Positions 28,525-39,078 are shown, counted from the first letter of the stretch. The stretch: 64,000 nt of DNA from Bacteroides sp. (GCA_015060765.1 SUXW01000003.1:124001-188000); one strand, 5' to 3'. Numbers and translations are program-made. The notes: generated by a model not told the origin, from the sequence alone.

Positions 28525-29655
28525 ATGGGAAGAATTAATTCAATTTTAGTAGTAACTCCTAATTATCCTTTTAAAGATAATCAAGTATATCCATTTGTTA
28601 AAAATCTTTGTGAGCAATTTATAAAGATGGGGTATATTGTAACTGTTATATCTCCACAAAGTATAACTTCTTTGATTCTTCATCGAAAAAAAATGAGACC
28701 TAAAAGATGGATAGACATAATATCTGATAAAAAACTAATAGTTTATCAACCTTATTATATAACGTTCCCATTTAAATATCATGACATTAATAATATTTTA
28801 ATACGATTATGCCTTAAATTGTTCTTTAAAAAAAACAAAATGAAACAAGATGTAGTGTATTCTCATTTTTGGAATTCTGCCTATGCTGTAATGCCTTTTG
28901 CAAAAAAAAATAATATTCCTTTGTTTGTAGCTACAGGTGAAAGTGAAATAAAAGCTTTATTTTCAACTAAGTTTGGATTGAAACGATTGAAGGAATATGT
29001 AAAAGGTGTCATTTGTGTTTCAAGTAAGAATCGCGATGAAAGTATAGCTTTAGGCTTGACTACATATAATAAATGTGATGTTTTTCCAAATGGAGTGAAT
29101 GCAGAATTATTTTATAAACGTGATCGAATGAAATGTCGTAAACTCTTGGGATTTCCGCAAGATGCATTTATTGTAGCATATGTAGGTTGGTTTATAGATC
29201 GTAAAGGTTCTTTACGAGTAAGTGAAGCTATTAATCGTGTGGGTAATGTGAATAGTTTTTTTATAGGTAAAGGTGAACAAGAACCAAAGTGTAACGGTAT
29301 TTTATTTAAAGGCTCATTGCTACATGAAGATATTCCCGTTTATTTATGTGCGGCTGATATATTTGTTCTGCCAACTTTACATGAGGGCTGTTGTAACGCT
29401 GTAATAGAAGCTATGGCTTGTGGTTTGCCAATTGTAAGTAGTAATTTGCCTTTTAATTGGGATGTATTGGATACATCTAATAGTATAATGATAGATCCTA
29501 ATAATATAGAAGAAATAGCTGATGCTATTAGAACTTTACGTGATGATGTTCATAAACGAAAGGCTTTAGCTGATGGTGCAATAGTCAAAGCTAGAAGTTT
29601 AACAATTGAACAACGCGCTGAGTCAATTTTAAAATTTATGGAAAATAGGATGTAA
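28525..29655 (+). CDS. Glycosyltransferase family 4
   Basis: FIVAYVGWFIDRKGSLRVSEAI; DIFVLPTLHEGCCNAVIEAMACGLPIVSSNLP. Confidence 0.92.
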   Translation: MGRINSILVVTPNYPFKDNQVYPFVKNLCEQFIKMGYIVTVISPQSITSLILHRKKMRPKRWIDIISDKKLIVYQPYYITFPFKYHDINNILIRLCLKLFFKKNKMKQDVVYSHFWNSAYAVMPFAKKNNIPLFVATGESEIKALFSTKFGLKRLKEYVKGVICVSSKNRDESIALGLTTYNKCDVFPNGVNAELFYKRDRMKCRKLLGFPQDAFIVAYVGWFIDRKGSLRVSEAINRVGNVNSFFIGKGEQEPKCNGILFKGSLLHEDIPVYLCAADIFVLPTLHEGCCNAVIEAMACGLPIVSSNLPFNWDVLDTSNSIMIDPNNIEEIADAIRTLRDDVHKRKALADGAIVKARSLTIEQRAESILKFMENRM

Positions 29656-29698
29656 ATTTATATAATACTGATTTTTGATTTTTTAAATATACAAAGCA

Positions 29699-30901
29699 AT
29701 GAAAGCATGTTTTATGGGGTTGGGATATATTGGTCTCCCAACTGCAATTATCGCCGCTAAGCACGGTGTACAAGTAACTGGTGTTGATATTAACCCCAAT
29801 GTTGTAGAATTGACCAATCAAGGTAAATTGCATATTATTGAACCAGGCATGGAAGAGTTGTTGCAAGAGGTCGTACAAAAAGGACAGCTAAAAGCATCTA
29901 TTACTCCGGATATTAGTGATGCTTATTTTATGGTGGTACCAACGCCATTTAAAGGTAATCATGAACCTGATATTTCGTATGTAGAGGCAGCTACTCGTGC
30001 TGTTCTTCCGTTATTGAAGGAAGGTGATTTGTATGTTATAGAATCAACTTCCCCAATAGGAACTACGGATAAAATGAAGAATTTGATTTTTTCAGAACGT
30101 CCAGAATTGAAAGATAAGATTTATATTGCATATTGTCCAGAAAGAGTCTTGCCAGGTAATGTAATATTTGAATTGGTTAATAATGATCGCGTTATTGGTG
30201 GTATGAATGAAGAATCTACTACAAAAGCGATTGAATTTTATAGTCAGTTTGTTAAAGGAAAACTTCATCGCACCAATTGCAAGACAGCGGAAATGTGTAA
30301 ATTAACAGAGAATTCAAGCCGTGATGTACAAATAGCATTTGCTAATGAACTCTCTTTAATTTGTGACAAAGCTGGTATTAATGTTTGGGAACTTATTAAT
30401 TTGGCAAATAAACATCCGAGAGTAAATATTCTTCAACCAGGTTGTGGCGTAGGTGGGCATTGTATAGCTGTTGATCCGTATTTTATAACAGCCGATTTCC
30501 CAATGGAATCAAAAATCATTGGGGCAGCTCGTGAAATCAACAATTATAAATCTTTTTGGTGTGCTGAAAAGGTTCAAAATGAAATGTTGAAATTTGAGTT
30601 GGAAAATCATCGCAAACCATGGGTTGCAATGATGGGATTGGCATTTAAACCTAATATTGATGATTTGCGGGAATCTCCGGCAAAGGCTATTACTACTAAA
30701 GTAATGCAAAGTACAAATAATGCTCAAATAATGGTTGTTGAACCTAATGTCCCTGAACATAATGTCTTCAAACTGACAGCTTATAAAGATGCTTATGAAA
30801 AAGCTGATATTGTTGTTTTTTTGGTAAATCACAAGGAATTTGCAGAATTAAATTATCGTAAAGATGTTAGAGTCCTTGATTTTTGCGGTACATTTAAATA
30901 A
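29699..30901 (+). CDS. wecC: UDP-N-acetyl-D-mannosamine dehydrogenase
   Basis: CFMGLGYIGLPTAIIAAKHGVQVTGVDIN; YCPERVLPGN; LQPGCGVGGHCIAVDPYF; GLAFKPNIDDLRESPA. Confidence 0.92.
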   Translation: MKACFMGLGYIGLPTAIIAAKHGVQVTGVDINPNVVELTNQGKLHIIEPGMEELLQEVVQKGQLKASITPDISDAYFMVVPTPFKGNHEPDISYVEAATRAVLPLLKEGDLYVIESTSPIGTTDKMKNLIFSERPELKDKIYIAYCPERVLPGNVIFELVNNDRVIGGMNEESTTKAIEFYSQFVKGKLHRTNCKTAEMCKLTENSSRDVQIAFANELSLICDKAGINVWELINLANKHPRVNILQPGCGVGGHCIAVDPYFITADFPMESKIIGAAREINNYKSFWCAEKVQNEMLKFELENHRKPWVAMMGLAFKPNIDDLRESPAKAITTKVMQSTNNAQIMVVEPNVPEHNVFKLTAYKDAYEKADIVVFLVNHKEFAELNYRKDVRVLDFCGTFK

Positions 30902-30911
30902 ATAATAAAAG

Positions 30912-32075
30912 ATGAAAAAAATAATGCTTGTCTTTGGGACGCGTCCTGAAGCTATCAAAATGGCTCCGTTAGTTAAGGAGTTGCAAAAGCATCATACGAT
31001 ATTTGACACTATTGTATGTGTAACAGGTCAACATCGTGAAATGTTGGATCAAGTGCTTCAACTTTTTGAAATAGAACCTGATTATGATTTGAATATTATG
31101 AAGCAAGGTCAAGATTTGTATGATGTTACAGCCCGTGTATTGACAGGAATGCGTGATGTATTGAAGGAAGTTTGTCCCGATGTAGTATTGGTGCATGGTG
31201 ATACAACTACTAGTACGGCTGCAGCACTCGCTGCTTTTTATCAGCAAATACCTGTTGGTCATGTAGAAGCTGGTCTTCGTACGCATAATATTTATAGTCC
31301 ATGGCCTGAAGAAATGAATCGTTTAATAACTGGTCGTATAGCAACTTATCACTTTTCTCCTACACCTCTTAGTCAAAAGAATCTTTTGAATGAGGGATGT
31401 AGTGCAAATAATATTATAGTAACTGGTAATACTGTTATAGATGCTTTATATTGGGTGGTAGATAAAATTAAAAAGGATAAATTTTTAAATGTTGAATTGG
31501 CAAAACTATTGCAGAATAGTGGATACGATACTTCACGATTGGTTAATGGGAAGAAATTAGTATTGATTACAGGACATCGTCGAGAAAATTTCGGAGATGG
31601 TTTTATAAATATGTGTAAAGCCATCAAAGATTTAACAAAAAAATATCCTGATGTGGATTTCGTATATCCTATGCATTTGAATCCCAATGTTCGTAAACCG
31701 ATTCATGAAGTATTTGGTGATAATTTAAGCAATCTTGGTAATATGTTCTTTATTGAACCGTTAGAATATTTATCATTTGTATACTTAATGGAAAAAACGA
31801 CTATTGTATTGACCGATAGTGGTGGTATTCAAGAAGAAGCTCCAGGGTTAGGGAAACCTGTATTGGTTATGCGAGATACAACTGAACGACCAGAAGCCTT
31901 GGATGCGGGTACTGTAAAACTTGTAGGTACAGATTATGATAAGATTATAAATGAAGTCTCTGCACTTTTGACAAATCAAGAATACTATGATACAATGAGT
32001 AAAGCTGTTAATCCGTATGGAGATGGTTTGGCTTGTTCTAGGATTGTTAAAGCCTTAAATAATAGTTTTAAATGA
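30912..32075 (+). CDS. wecB: UDP-N-acetylglucosamine 2-epimerase (non-hydrolysing)
   Basis: KIMLVFGTRPEAIKMAPLVKEL; VTGQHREMLDQVL; LTDSGGIQEEAPGLGKPVLVMRDTTERPEA. Confidence 0.95.
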   Translation: MKKIMLVFGTRPEAIKMAPLVKELQKHHTIFDTIVCVTGQHREMLDQVLQLFEIEPDYDLNIMKQGQDLYDVTARVLTGMRDVLKEVCPDVVLVHGDTTTSTAAALAAFYQQIPVGHVEAGLRTHNIYSPWPEEMNRLITGRIATYHFSPTPLSQKNLLNEGCSANNIIVTGNTVIDALYWVVDKIKKDKFLNVELAKLLQNSGYDTSRLVNGKKLVLITGHRRENFGDGFINMCKAIKDLTKKYPDVDFVYPMHLNPNVRKPIHEVFGDNLSNLGNMFFIEPLEYLSFVYLMEKTTIVLTDSGGIQEEAPGLGKPVLVMRDTTERPEALDAGTVKLVGTDYDKIINEVSALLTNQEYYDTMSKAVNPYGDGLACSRIVKALNNSFK

Positions 32076-33175
32076 AAATTTTATTATTTCGTTCAAATAA
32101 TATATTTGCTTCTAGGGTAAATAAGTATGTGAATTATTATAAACGATTAGAATTAGACTATACAATTATTGGTTGGGATAGAGAAGGTGAAGCAAAACTC
32201 GTAGAGCATTATGATTTTTGTAAATATAAAGCATCTACTAATGTCGGTGGAATAAAGGCTATGATAGCCCATACCAAGTGGATGTGGTTCGTATTTAAAT
32301 ATTTAATGAATCATAAAGATGTAACGACAATACATGCTTGTGATTTAAACGTGGCCTTCCCGGCAGCTTTATTTAAAATGCTTTTTAAAAGAGAAGTTAT
32401 TCTTATATTTGATGTTTGTGATTGGTTTAGTGCTAATTTTTCAAAATATTCTAAATTATGTAAGGTTTTAAATGTGATGGAAAAATTTGCTTGTAAGCAA
32501 GCAAATTACATCATAATATGTGAACCTGAACGAAAAGCTCAAATTCAATTCTCGATTGATAAAGAACCATTAGTCTTACCCAATATTCCAGAAATAGACA
32601 ATAATTATATCTTTGAGAAAGAGAATAAGTATTCGTTTAATAATGATAAAATTACAATAGCCTATTTCGGAGGATTTTCCAATGATCGCTTTTTGACAGA
32701 ACTCCTAGATTTGACAAAGAATAGTACTTTCAATTTACTCATTGCTGGTTATGGTTCTAAAGATATTGAAAATAAATGTCGTGATTTGGAGAAAATGGAG
32801 AATGTAAAGTTTTTTGGAAGGCTTGATATGAAAGAAGGTTTACAAATGTCATATAACGCAGATATTATATATATGATGTATTGTAAATCTAATATGAATC
32901 ATATCTATGCTGCACCTAATAAATATTATGAAGCATTGTTTTTAGGAAAACCTCTGATTACGACTAAAGGTATTATAGTGGAAAATAAAGTTCATAAGAA
33001 TGATATTGGGTATTCTGTAGAAGAGAATATTGATGAACTAAATGAATTAATTTTGTCATTGAATAAAATGGAACTTGAAAATAAGGGGAAAAATGCTAAA
33101 AAGTTGTGGGATGATGTATATTGTCGCTATGTAAATGATTTTTTTGAAAATATATATTCAAAAATTATACACTAG
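32072..33175 (+). CDS. Glycosyltransferase (GT4-like)
   Basis: IAYFGGFSNDRFLTELLDL; DIIYMMYCKSNMNHIYAAPNKYYEALFLGKPLITTKG. Confidence 0.8.
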   Translation: MKILLFRSNNIFASRVNKYVNYYKRLELDYTIIGWDREGEAKLVEHYDFCKYKASTNVGGIKAMIAHTKWMWFVFKYLMNHKDVTTIHACDLNVAFPAALFKMLFKREVILIFDVCDWFSANFSKYSKLCKVLNVMEKFACKQANYIIICEPERKAQIQFSIDKEPLVLPNIPEIDNNYIFEKENKYSFNNDKITIAYFGGFSNDRFLTELLDLTKNSTFNLLIAGYGSKDIENKCRDLEKMENVKFFGRLDMKEGLQMSYNADIIYMMYCKSNMNHIYAAPNKYYEALFLGKPLITTKGIIVENKVHKNDIGYSVEENIDELNELILSLNKMELENKGKNAKKLWDDVYCRYVNDFFENIYSKIIH

Positions 33176-33224
33176 TATTAAAATATCATCAATGATTAAT
33201 TGATAATTAACTTTTTAAAATTAA

Positions 33225-34055
33225 ATGATTACAGCGTCTATTGTTTTATACAAAACAAATCGTACAGATCTTATAAATATTTTAAGCTGTGTCTCTAACA
33301 GTCAAATATCTAAATTATATTTGATAGATAATTCTCCAACAGATAAGCTTAAATATATATTACATGAATTTAAAAATTTAAATATAGAATATGTATATGG
33401 ACAAGGGAATGTTGGTTATGGGGCAGGGCATAATATCGCAATTAAACAGTCTATTAATGAGAATGCAAAATATCATATTGTACTTAATCCTGACATTTTT
33501 TTTAATTCAGATACGATAATTGTTTTATCCAATTTTATGGATAAGAATCCAGAAGTGGGGCAAATTTTACCTGAAGTTAAATATCCAAATGGGGAATTGC
33601 AATATTTGTGTAAATTGTTACCAACTCCAATTGATATCTTCGGGCGCAAATTATTACCGAAAAGATTAATGCATAAAAGGAATATGAAATATGAAATGCA
33701 TGAAACAGGTTATAATAAAATACGTAATTGTCCCACACTATCTGGTTGTTTTATGTTTTTAAGAGTTTCTGTACTTCAAAAAATTGGGGGATTTGATGAA
33801 CGTTTTTTTATGTATTTTGAGGATAATGATTTAACTCGTCGTATTCATCAGGTTAGTAAAACTGTGTATTATCCCTTTGTTTCTATCATTCATAATCATG
33901 CAGCTGAACATCGAACAAATAAAACCTTACTAAAGGCTGGTATAAAAAGCGCTATTCAATATTTTAATAAATGGGGATGGATATTTGATATAGAAAGGAG
34001 AAATATAAATAGGGACGCTTTTTCAAAACAGCATATTATAGAGAATATTGAATGA
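33225..34055 (+). CDS. Glycosyltransferase family 2 (rhamnosyltransferase-like)
   Basis: GQGNVGYGAGHNIAIKQS; LNPDIFF; SGCFMFLRVSVLQKIGGFDERFFMYFEDNDLTRRIH. Confidence 0.92.
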   Translation: MITASIVLYKTNRTDLINILSCVSNSQISKLYLIDNSPTDKLKYILHEFKNLNIEYVYGQGNVGYGAGHNIAIKQSINENAKYHIVLNPDIFFNSDTIIVLSNFMDKNPEVGQILPEVKYPNGELQYLCKLLPTPIDIFGRKLLPKRLMHKRNMKYEMHETGYNKIRNCPTLSGCFMFLRVSVLQKIGGFDERFFMYFEDNDLTRRIHQVSKTVYYPFVSIIHNHAAEHRTNKTLLKAGIKSAIQYFNKWGWIFDIERRNINRDAFSKQHIIENIE

Positions 34056-34242
34056 TGATTATTGATAGACGCAATGAAACCTTTCGAAAATGTTTCTATA
34101 TTATAATAAGTGACATACAATATAGTAGGTTGCAATGAAGCATTGGGAACGTGGATATGAATGAAATATCAATGACAATATGAAGTTTTGGATAAAACGA
34201 AAAATAGATTTCTTATTAAATAGTTGAATATTCAAAAGAATC

Positions 34243-35211
34243 ATGGTACAATATCTTTTGATTATAGCCATACTCTTTATTTTGGAGATTGGCTATTTTT
34301 TTGTGGCAGATAAATGCAACATCATTGACAAGCCGAATTTACGGAGTAGTCATACACAAATCACATTGCGTGGGGGAGGTATCATCTTTTTGTTGGGTGC
34401 ATGGGTGTATAGCGTTCTGTATGGTTTTCCGTATCCTTGGTTCTTGGCGGGGCTGACTGCCATCGCGGGAATCAGTTTCGTAGATGACGTCCGTTCTGTA
34501 TCGAACAAAATTCGTTTGGTGGTTCACTTTTCTTCCATGTTGTTGATGTTTCAAGATTTCGGTATTCTGAATTGGGAATCTTGGTGGATTATCGTAATTG
34601 CATTGATTCTGTGCGTGGGTATTATCAATGCATACAATTTCATGGATGGCATCAATGGTATAACCGGTGGATATAGCTTGGCGGTATTGTTGCCATTGAT
34701 GTACTTGAACCAAACTCTACAGTTTGTAGATATGCATTTCTTAGTGGTGGCATTGCTGAGTGTGTTGGTATTCTGTTTCTTTAATTTCCGTAAGAAAGCA
34801 AAGTGTTTTGCGGGGGATGTGGGCAGTGTAGGCATTGCCTTTATCTTGTTGTTTGCTTTGGGTAAACTAATCTTGCAGACAGGGGATTTTGCTTATGTCT
34901 TGTTCTTGGGGGTATATGGGGCAGACAGTGTGTTGACCATTGTACATCGTATCTTGTTACACGAGAACATTGGACAACCGCATCGCAAGCATGTGTACCA
35001 ATTGATGGCCAATGAACTGAAAATACCACATGTGGTCGTTTCGTTGGTTTATATGATATTACAGTTGAGTATCTCGTTCGGACTAATAATGTGTGCGGGA
35101 TGGCAATGGGGCTATTTTGCTGCGGTATTAGTTGTATTGATCGTAGTATATGTGTGCTTCAAGAAGAAGTATTATCATTTACATGAAGAATATTTAGCAT
35201 CTAAATTATGA
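34243..35211 (+). CDS. MraY/WecA-like undecaprenyl-phosphate sugar-phosphate transferase
   Basis: DKPNLRSSHTQITLRGGGI; NAYNFMDGINGITGGYSLA; FAGDVGSVGIAF; HRKHVYQLM. Confidence 0.92.
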   Translation: MVQYLLIIAILFILEIGYFFVADKCNIIDKPNLRSSHTQITLRGGGIIFLLGAWVYSVLYGFPYPWFLAGLTAIAGISFVDDVRSVSNKIRLVVHFSSMLLMFQDFGILNWESWWIIVIALILCVGIINAYNFMDGINGITGGYSLAVLLPLMYLNQTLQFVDMHFLVVALLSVLVFCFFNFRKKAKCFAGDVGSVGIAFILLFALGKLILQTGDFAYVLFLGVYGADSVLTIVHRILLHENIGQPHRKHVYQLMANELKIPHVVVSLVYMILQLSISFGLIMCAGWQWGYFAAVLVVLIVVYVCFKKKYYHLHEEYLASKL

Positions 35212-35603
35212 TAATAGATAAATGTTTATTGGATGAAGTGACCGCCAAGGCAAAAGCAAGTGAGCGACTGCGAATGAATCATAATTTTCATGATTCGCTC
35301 GATGCCAAGGCGCAACGATTGCTGAATGCGTTGGAACCGGGTACGTTGTTGCCTATACATCGGCATCCGCATACGGCAGAGACATATCTGTTGCTGCGAG
35401 GACGTATCAAAGTATTGTTCTATAACGAACAAAAAGATGTAACAGAAGAATTTGATTTGAATCCGTTGGAGGGAAGATATGGAGTACATATTCCCAAGGG
35501 GCAATGGCATACGTTAGAGGTGCTGGAAAGCGGATCAGTGATTTTTGAAGTGAAAGATGGACCATATACCCCATTGGCTCCGGAGGATTTGATGAAAGAA
35601 TGA
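35208..35603 (+). CDS. WbuC-family cupin protein
   Basis: GTLLPIHRHPHTAETYLLLRGRIKVLFYNE; YGVHIPKGQWHTLEVLESGSVIFEVKDGPY. Confidence 0.85.
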   Translation: MIIDKCLLDEVTAKAKASERLRMNHNFHDSLDAKAQRLLNALEPGTLLPIHRHPHTAETYLLLRGRIKVLFYNEQKDVTEEFDLNPLEGRYGVHIPKGQWHTLEVLESGSVIFEVKDGPYTPLAPEDLMKE

Positions 35604-36385
35604 TGAAAAGAATTCTTTTAACAGGGTTATTGGTCGTATTGCCGTTGATATTTGTCTCGGCCCAGTTCACCTATGGTACTACGGGACTGATGCATGCGCC
35701 TACGGCGGATATGCAGCAGGACAAAACATTTATGTTTGGGGGAGGGTATATCAATAACGATGCGTTGCCTAATCGGTGGGAATATAGTACATGGAATTAT
35801 TATGTAAACATTACGGCGTTTCCTTGGCTGGAAGTGGCGTATACTTGTACCATCTTTGATGAATGGATAGATAGAGGAGCGCCTATACACATGAAGAACC
35901 AAGACCGTTTTTTCAGTGGTCGTCTTCGCCTTTGGAAAGAAGGTTGGTGGAAAGAATGGACACCACAGATTGTAGTGGGGGCGAATGATGTATTGCATGG
36001 ATCAGATGAAGGAGGAAAGATAGGTGCAGTGGAAGGATCTTCGGAAAACGGAAATACATTCTTCCAACGCTACTATGTAGCGGCTACCAAACACTTATCA
36101 CTGTATGGGAAATGGGGCTTGCATGTATCTTATGTCTATAGCAAGCGCATCGGGCATCGGTACAATGGCTTTGCTTGGGGGGTGGATTATACCGTAGATC
36201 TTCCGGAAGTGAATACGCTGAACAAACTGATGAATGGCATCAACTTGATGTTGGAGTATGATTCGCGTGGAATCAACATCGGGGGGAAGTATAGCATTTG
36301 GAAGGATCATATCAACTTGGTGGGGGAACTGCGGGAGTGTAGGCATCCGTCTATCGGGGTGTATTTTAAAGTGCATCTGAAATGA
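35600..36385 (+). CDS. YjbH-like outer-membrane beta-barrel protein
   Basis: Signal peptide; FTYGTTGLMHAPTADMQQDKTFMFGGGYIN; NTLNKLMNGINLMLEYDSRGINIGGKYSIWKDHINL. Confidence 0.75.
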   Translation: MMKRILLTGLLVVLPLIFVSAQFTYGTTGLMHAPTADMQQDKTFMFGGGYINNDALPNRWEYSTWNYYVNITAFPWLEVAYTCTIFDEWIDRGAPIHMKNQDRFFSGRLRLWKEGWWKEWTPQIVVGANDVLHGSDEGGKIGAVEGSSENGNTFFQRYYVAATKHLSLYGKWGLHVSYVYSKRIGHRYNGFAWGVDYTVDLPEVNTLNKLMNGINLMLEYDSRGINIGGKYSIWKDHINLVGELRECRHPSIGVYFKVHLK

Positions 36386-37470
36386 ATCGAACAGAACAGA
36401 TATTGTTTGCCTTGTTGCGAATGGCACTGCATGGCCAGCCTGTGACGGATATCGACTGGAAGACGGTGACGGAACAGGAGTGGAAGGAGGTTTATGTGGT
36501 GGCAGCGGAACAGGGGGTGATGGCATTGGCTTGGGATGGACTGCAGCAGGTGATGGGGCTATGTGCTTTGCCACGCTCGCTGAAGATTACGTGGGGACTG
36601 GCAGTGCAGGCTTACGAAGAACGGTACGAACGATATTGCCGTACGGCAGCGGAGCTATCGGCTCTCTATGAGGAACAGGGAATCGGGATGGTGCAGCTCA
36701 AGGGGGTAGGCTTCTCTACGTATTATCCGATACCGGCGCATCGCGAAGGAGGGGACATTGATATCTATACGTATTCCTTGGATAAGGAGAAGAGGACGGA
36801 TGAAGAGGCGAACCGCATAGCGGATGAGTTGATGAGGGTGCAAGGAATTGAAGTGGAAACGGAGTCGTACAAGCATAGTAATTTTTGTTATCAAGGGATA
36901 CCAGTAGAGAATCACAAGTTCTTTTTGAATAAGCATAAGTATAAAGTGGCGGAACCGATGGATGCGTTGTTGCATCGGTTGCTCACACCCGTACCGGCGG
37001 AATTGTGTGGCGAGAAGTATCGGGTGATGGTGCCTCCACCGGCGTTCAATGCGTTGTTCTTGTCTTTCCATGCAGCGCAGCACTTTATTTTGGGGTTCCG
37101 CATTCATCATTTGTTCGACTGGGCTTGTCTCTTGAAACGCGAGGGATGGTGCCTGCCCAAAGAGGTGACGGATGAGAAACTGCTGGATTTTATCTGTGCA
37201 CTGACGGTCTTGTGTAATCGCCTCCTCGGTACGGAGGTATCGGTGAAAGGTGGGGAGCATCTGGTAGGTAAGGTGTACGAACAGATGATGCATCCACGGT
37301 ATAGCGAGAAGATTCCGGTGAAAGGAGCACTACCGGTGCTGTGGTACAAATGGAAGCGGATGCTGCATGGACAAAAAATGTTGGGACTGATTTTTGATGT
37401 CTCGGTAACGAAACGGGTGATGCGTTATGTTTGGTCTCATCTGAAGAAACCAAAGAGCATCTGGAAGTGA
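36382..37470 (+). CDS. Nucleotidyltransferase-family protein (NTP_transf_5-like), last intact CPS gene
   Basis: GIGMVQLKGVGFSTYYPIPAHREGGDIDIYTY; HHLFDWACLLKREGW. Confidence 0.8.
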   Translation: MNRTEQILFALLRMALHGQPVTDIDWKTVTEQEWKEVYVVAAEQGVMALAWDGLQQVMGLCALPRSLKITWGLAVQAYEERYERYCRTAAELSALYEEQGIGMVQLKGVGFSTYYPIPAHREGGDIDIYTYSLDKEKRTDEEANRIADELMRVQGIEVETESYKHSNFCYQGIPVENHKFFLNKHKYKVAEPMDALLHRLLTPVPAELCGEKYRVMVPPPAFNALFLSFHAAQHFILGFRIHHLFDWACLLKREGWCLPKEVTDEKLLDFICALTVLCNRLLGTEVSVKGGEHLVGKVYEQMMHPRYSEKIPVKGALPVLWYKWKRMLHGQKMLGLIFDVSVTKRVMRYVWSHLKKPKSIWK

Positions 37471-37485
37471 GAGGATATTCAAACA
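37093..37485 (+). repeat. Left 393-bp direct repeat bounding cassette 2 (3' part of nucleotidyltransferase gene)
   Basis: Aligns with 42437-42829 at constant offset 5344 with scattered substitutions and no net indel. Confidence 0.93.
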
Positions 37486-37518
37486 ATTCCTATAAATCTA
37501 CTTTATCGGATGCTTACG

Positions 37519-37542
37519 ATTATCGAATGACTAATCGATAAT
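37519..37542. promoter_or_regulatory. Inverted repeat ATTATCGA-atgactaa-TCGATAAT upstream of cassette 2 operon
   Basis: Perfect 8-bp arms; same half-sites as palindrome at 9753-9779. Confidence 0.55.
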
Positions 37543-37612
37543 TTATACTGGTATCAATCATCTATTAAGGAATTTTGTGAGCACTTTTGGTGAGGGTTAG
37601 GATTAAAAGACG

Positions 37613-37620
37613 TATTTTTG
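37613..37620 (+). promoter_or_regulatory. Candidate -7 element TATTTTTG of cassette 2 operon
   Basis: TAnnTTTG match 26 nt upstream of ATG; TTTG 23 nt upstream (longer than ideal spacer). Confidence 0.4.
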
Positions 37621-37645
37621 CAGAAGAAATAAGGAAAGGAATAGT

Positions 37646-37927
37646 ATGGTTTATGTCATAACATATAATATTAATACTTCTGTTAGAGATTACTCGCCTT
37701 TTTATGAGGCAATAAAAAGGTGCTGTATGAGTTATTATCATGCTCAGGAATCTACTTGGTTCATTGCTTGTAATGAGCGACAAAATGTTAAGATGATGAC
37801 TGATTTTCTCTTGAAAACACTTTATCCGGGCGATACTATATTTATTGCAGAATTGACAAGTGCGACAATGGTTGACGGGTGGATTACAAAGGATTTCTGG
37901 AACTGGTATAGAGATAACATACGATGA
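37646..37927 (+). CDS. Small Cas2-fold/SinR-like protein (93 aa)
   Basis: MVYVITYNINTSVRDYSPFYEAIKRCCMSYYHAQESTWFIACNERQN..LYPGDTIFIAELTS: matches the remembered pattern of SinR/Cas2-like small proteins. Confidence 0.6.
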   Translation: MVYVITYNINTSVRDYSPFYEAIKRCCMSYYHAQESTWFIACNERQNVKMMTDFLLKTLYPGDTIFIAELTSATMVDGWITKDFWNWYRDNIR

Positions 37928-39054
37928 TTACAAATTTAAACATACGAAATTTTAAAGCATTTAAGGATACCGGTAATATTCGATTGGGAGCATTGAATGT
38001 GCTAACGGGTATCAATGGTCGTGGTAAATCAACCTTGATGCAGTCGTTATTGTTAATGTCCCAGTCTATAAGGGAATCTGAGAATCATTCTCCTTTGCAT
38101 TTGTTTTCAAATGGGGAATGGGTGAAATTAGGACCGTTTAGGGATCTTATACATCAATATTCTGACTTGGGGGACTCTGTAATCTTTAGTCTTGTGACTG
38201 ATGATGCTAAGGATAATGAGTATGTTCTGACATACCAGCCTGTTAGCGATGATTCATTTACAGCGAAACTTCGTAGTATGGTTGTAAATGGCAAGGAGAC
38301 ATTCTCGGAAGCGGGTGGTTATAGTGCTGAAAGTACTGAACAGATGCTTGTACCACCGGTGTTTTCAGGATATACATCTTTGCTCCGTTTGCAGAATATA
38401 TATTATATTGCGGCTGATAGAAAGGGGGCTCCCGATGAAGAGGAACTTCTGTCGGTTAATCACAATCTTCATCTGGATTGTCATGGAAATAATGTCCTGA
38501 ATGTCTTATTTCAGCAAGGTGCTGAGCTTCAGGGTAAAGTAGAGAAATGCTTAAGTGATATTTTCGAAGGGGCTACTTTTAGGATTTTGGCAGATGAAAG
38601 AGCAGTACACCTTTATATGGATTCTATGAATGGTGGTAAATTGTTCAGACCAATCAATGTGGGATATGGATATAGTTATATTCTCGCTTTGTTGGTGGCT
38701 GGACTGTTGGCCAAAAAAGGAGAAATTATCATGGTGGAGAATCCGGAGGCTCATCTTCATCCAAGTGCACAGTCTGCATTGATGAAATTCTTGTGCGAGG
38801 AGGTGATTGCTAAGGGGGGGCAGGTCTTTGTGGAGACTCATAGTGATCATATTGTCAATGCTTCTCTTTTGGCTGTTCGGAAAGGTGTCTTGACCAATGA
38901 ACAAATGAATGTTCTGTTTTTCAATCGCAGTGACAGTTCTGCTGATGTTATTGTCAGCAATCTGGAGGTGACTTCGAAAGGTAGAGTGAAAAATCCTCCA
39001 AGGAAGTTTTGTGATCAGTATGCGATGGATCTACGTACTTTGATGGGATTGTAG
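37924..39054 (+). CDS. AAA ATPase, DUF3696-type
   Basis: NLNIRNFKAFKDTGNIRLGALNVLTGINGRGKSTLMQSLLLMSQS; IIMVENPEAHLHPSAQSALMKFL; VETHSDHIVNA. Confidence 0.88.
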   Translation: MITNLNIRNFKAFKDTGNIRLGALNVLTGINGRGKSTLMQSLLLMSQSIRESENHSPLHLFSNGEWVKLGPFRDLIHQYSDLGDSVIFSLVTDDAKDNEYVLTYQPVSDDSFTAKLRSMVVNGKETFSEAGGYSAESTEQMLVPPVFSGYTSLLRLQNIYYIAADRKGAPDEEELLSVNHNLHLDCHGNNVLNVLFQQGAELQGKVEKCLSDIFEGATFRILADERAVHLYMDSMNGGKLFRPINVGYGYSYILALLVAGLLAKKGEIIMVENPEAHLHPSAQSALMKFLCEEVIAKGGQVFVETHSDHIVNASLLAVRKGVLTNEQMNVLFFNRSDSSADVIVSNLEVTSKGRVKNPPRKFCDQYAMDLRTLMGL

Positions 39055-39078
39055 GGTTTGTTGTGTGGAGAGTGGATT

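Noticed and set aside
34056-34242. Possible short remnant MKFWIKRKIDFLLNS* in the gap before the WecA-like gene
   Set aside because: Too short to assign; could be chance in AT-rich spacer.
37646-37927. Cas2-like protein as evidence for a CRISPR-Cas locus
   Set aside because: No cas1, effector or repeat-spacer array was seen anywhere in the window.
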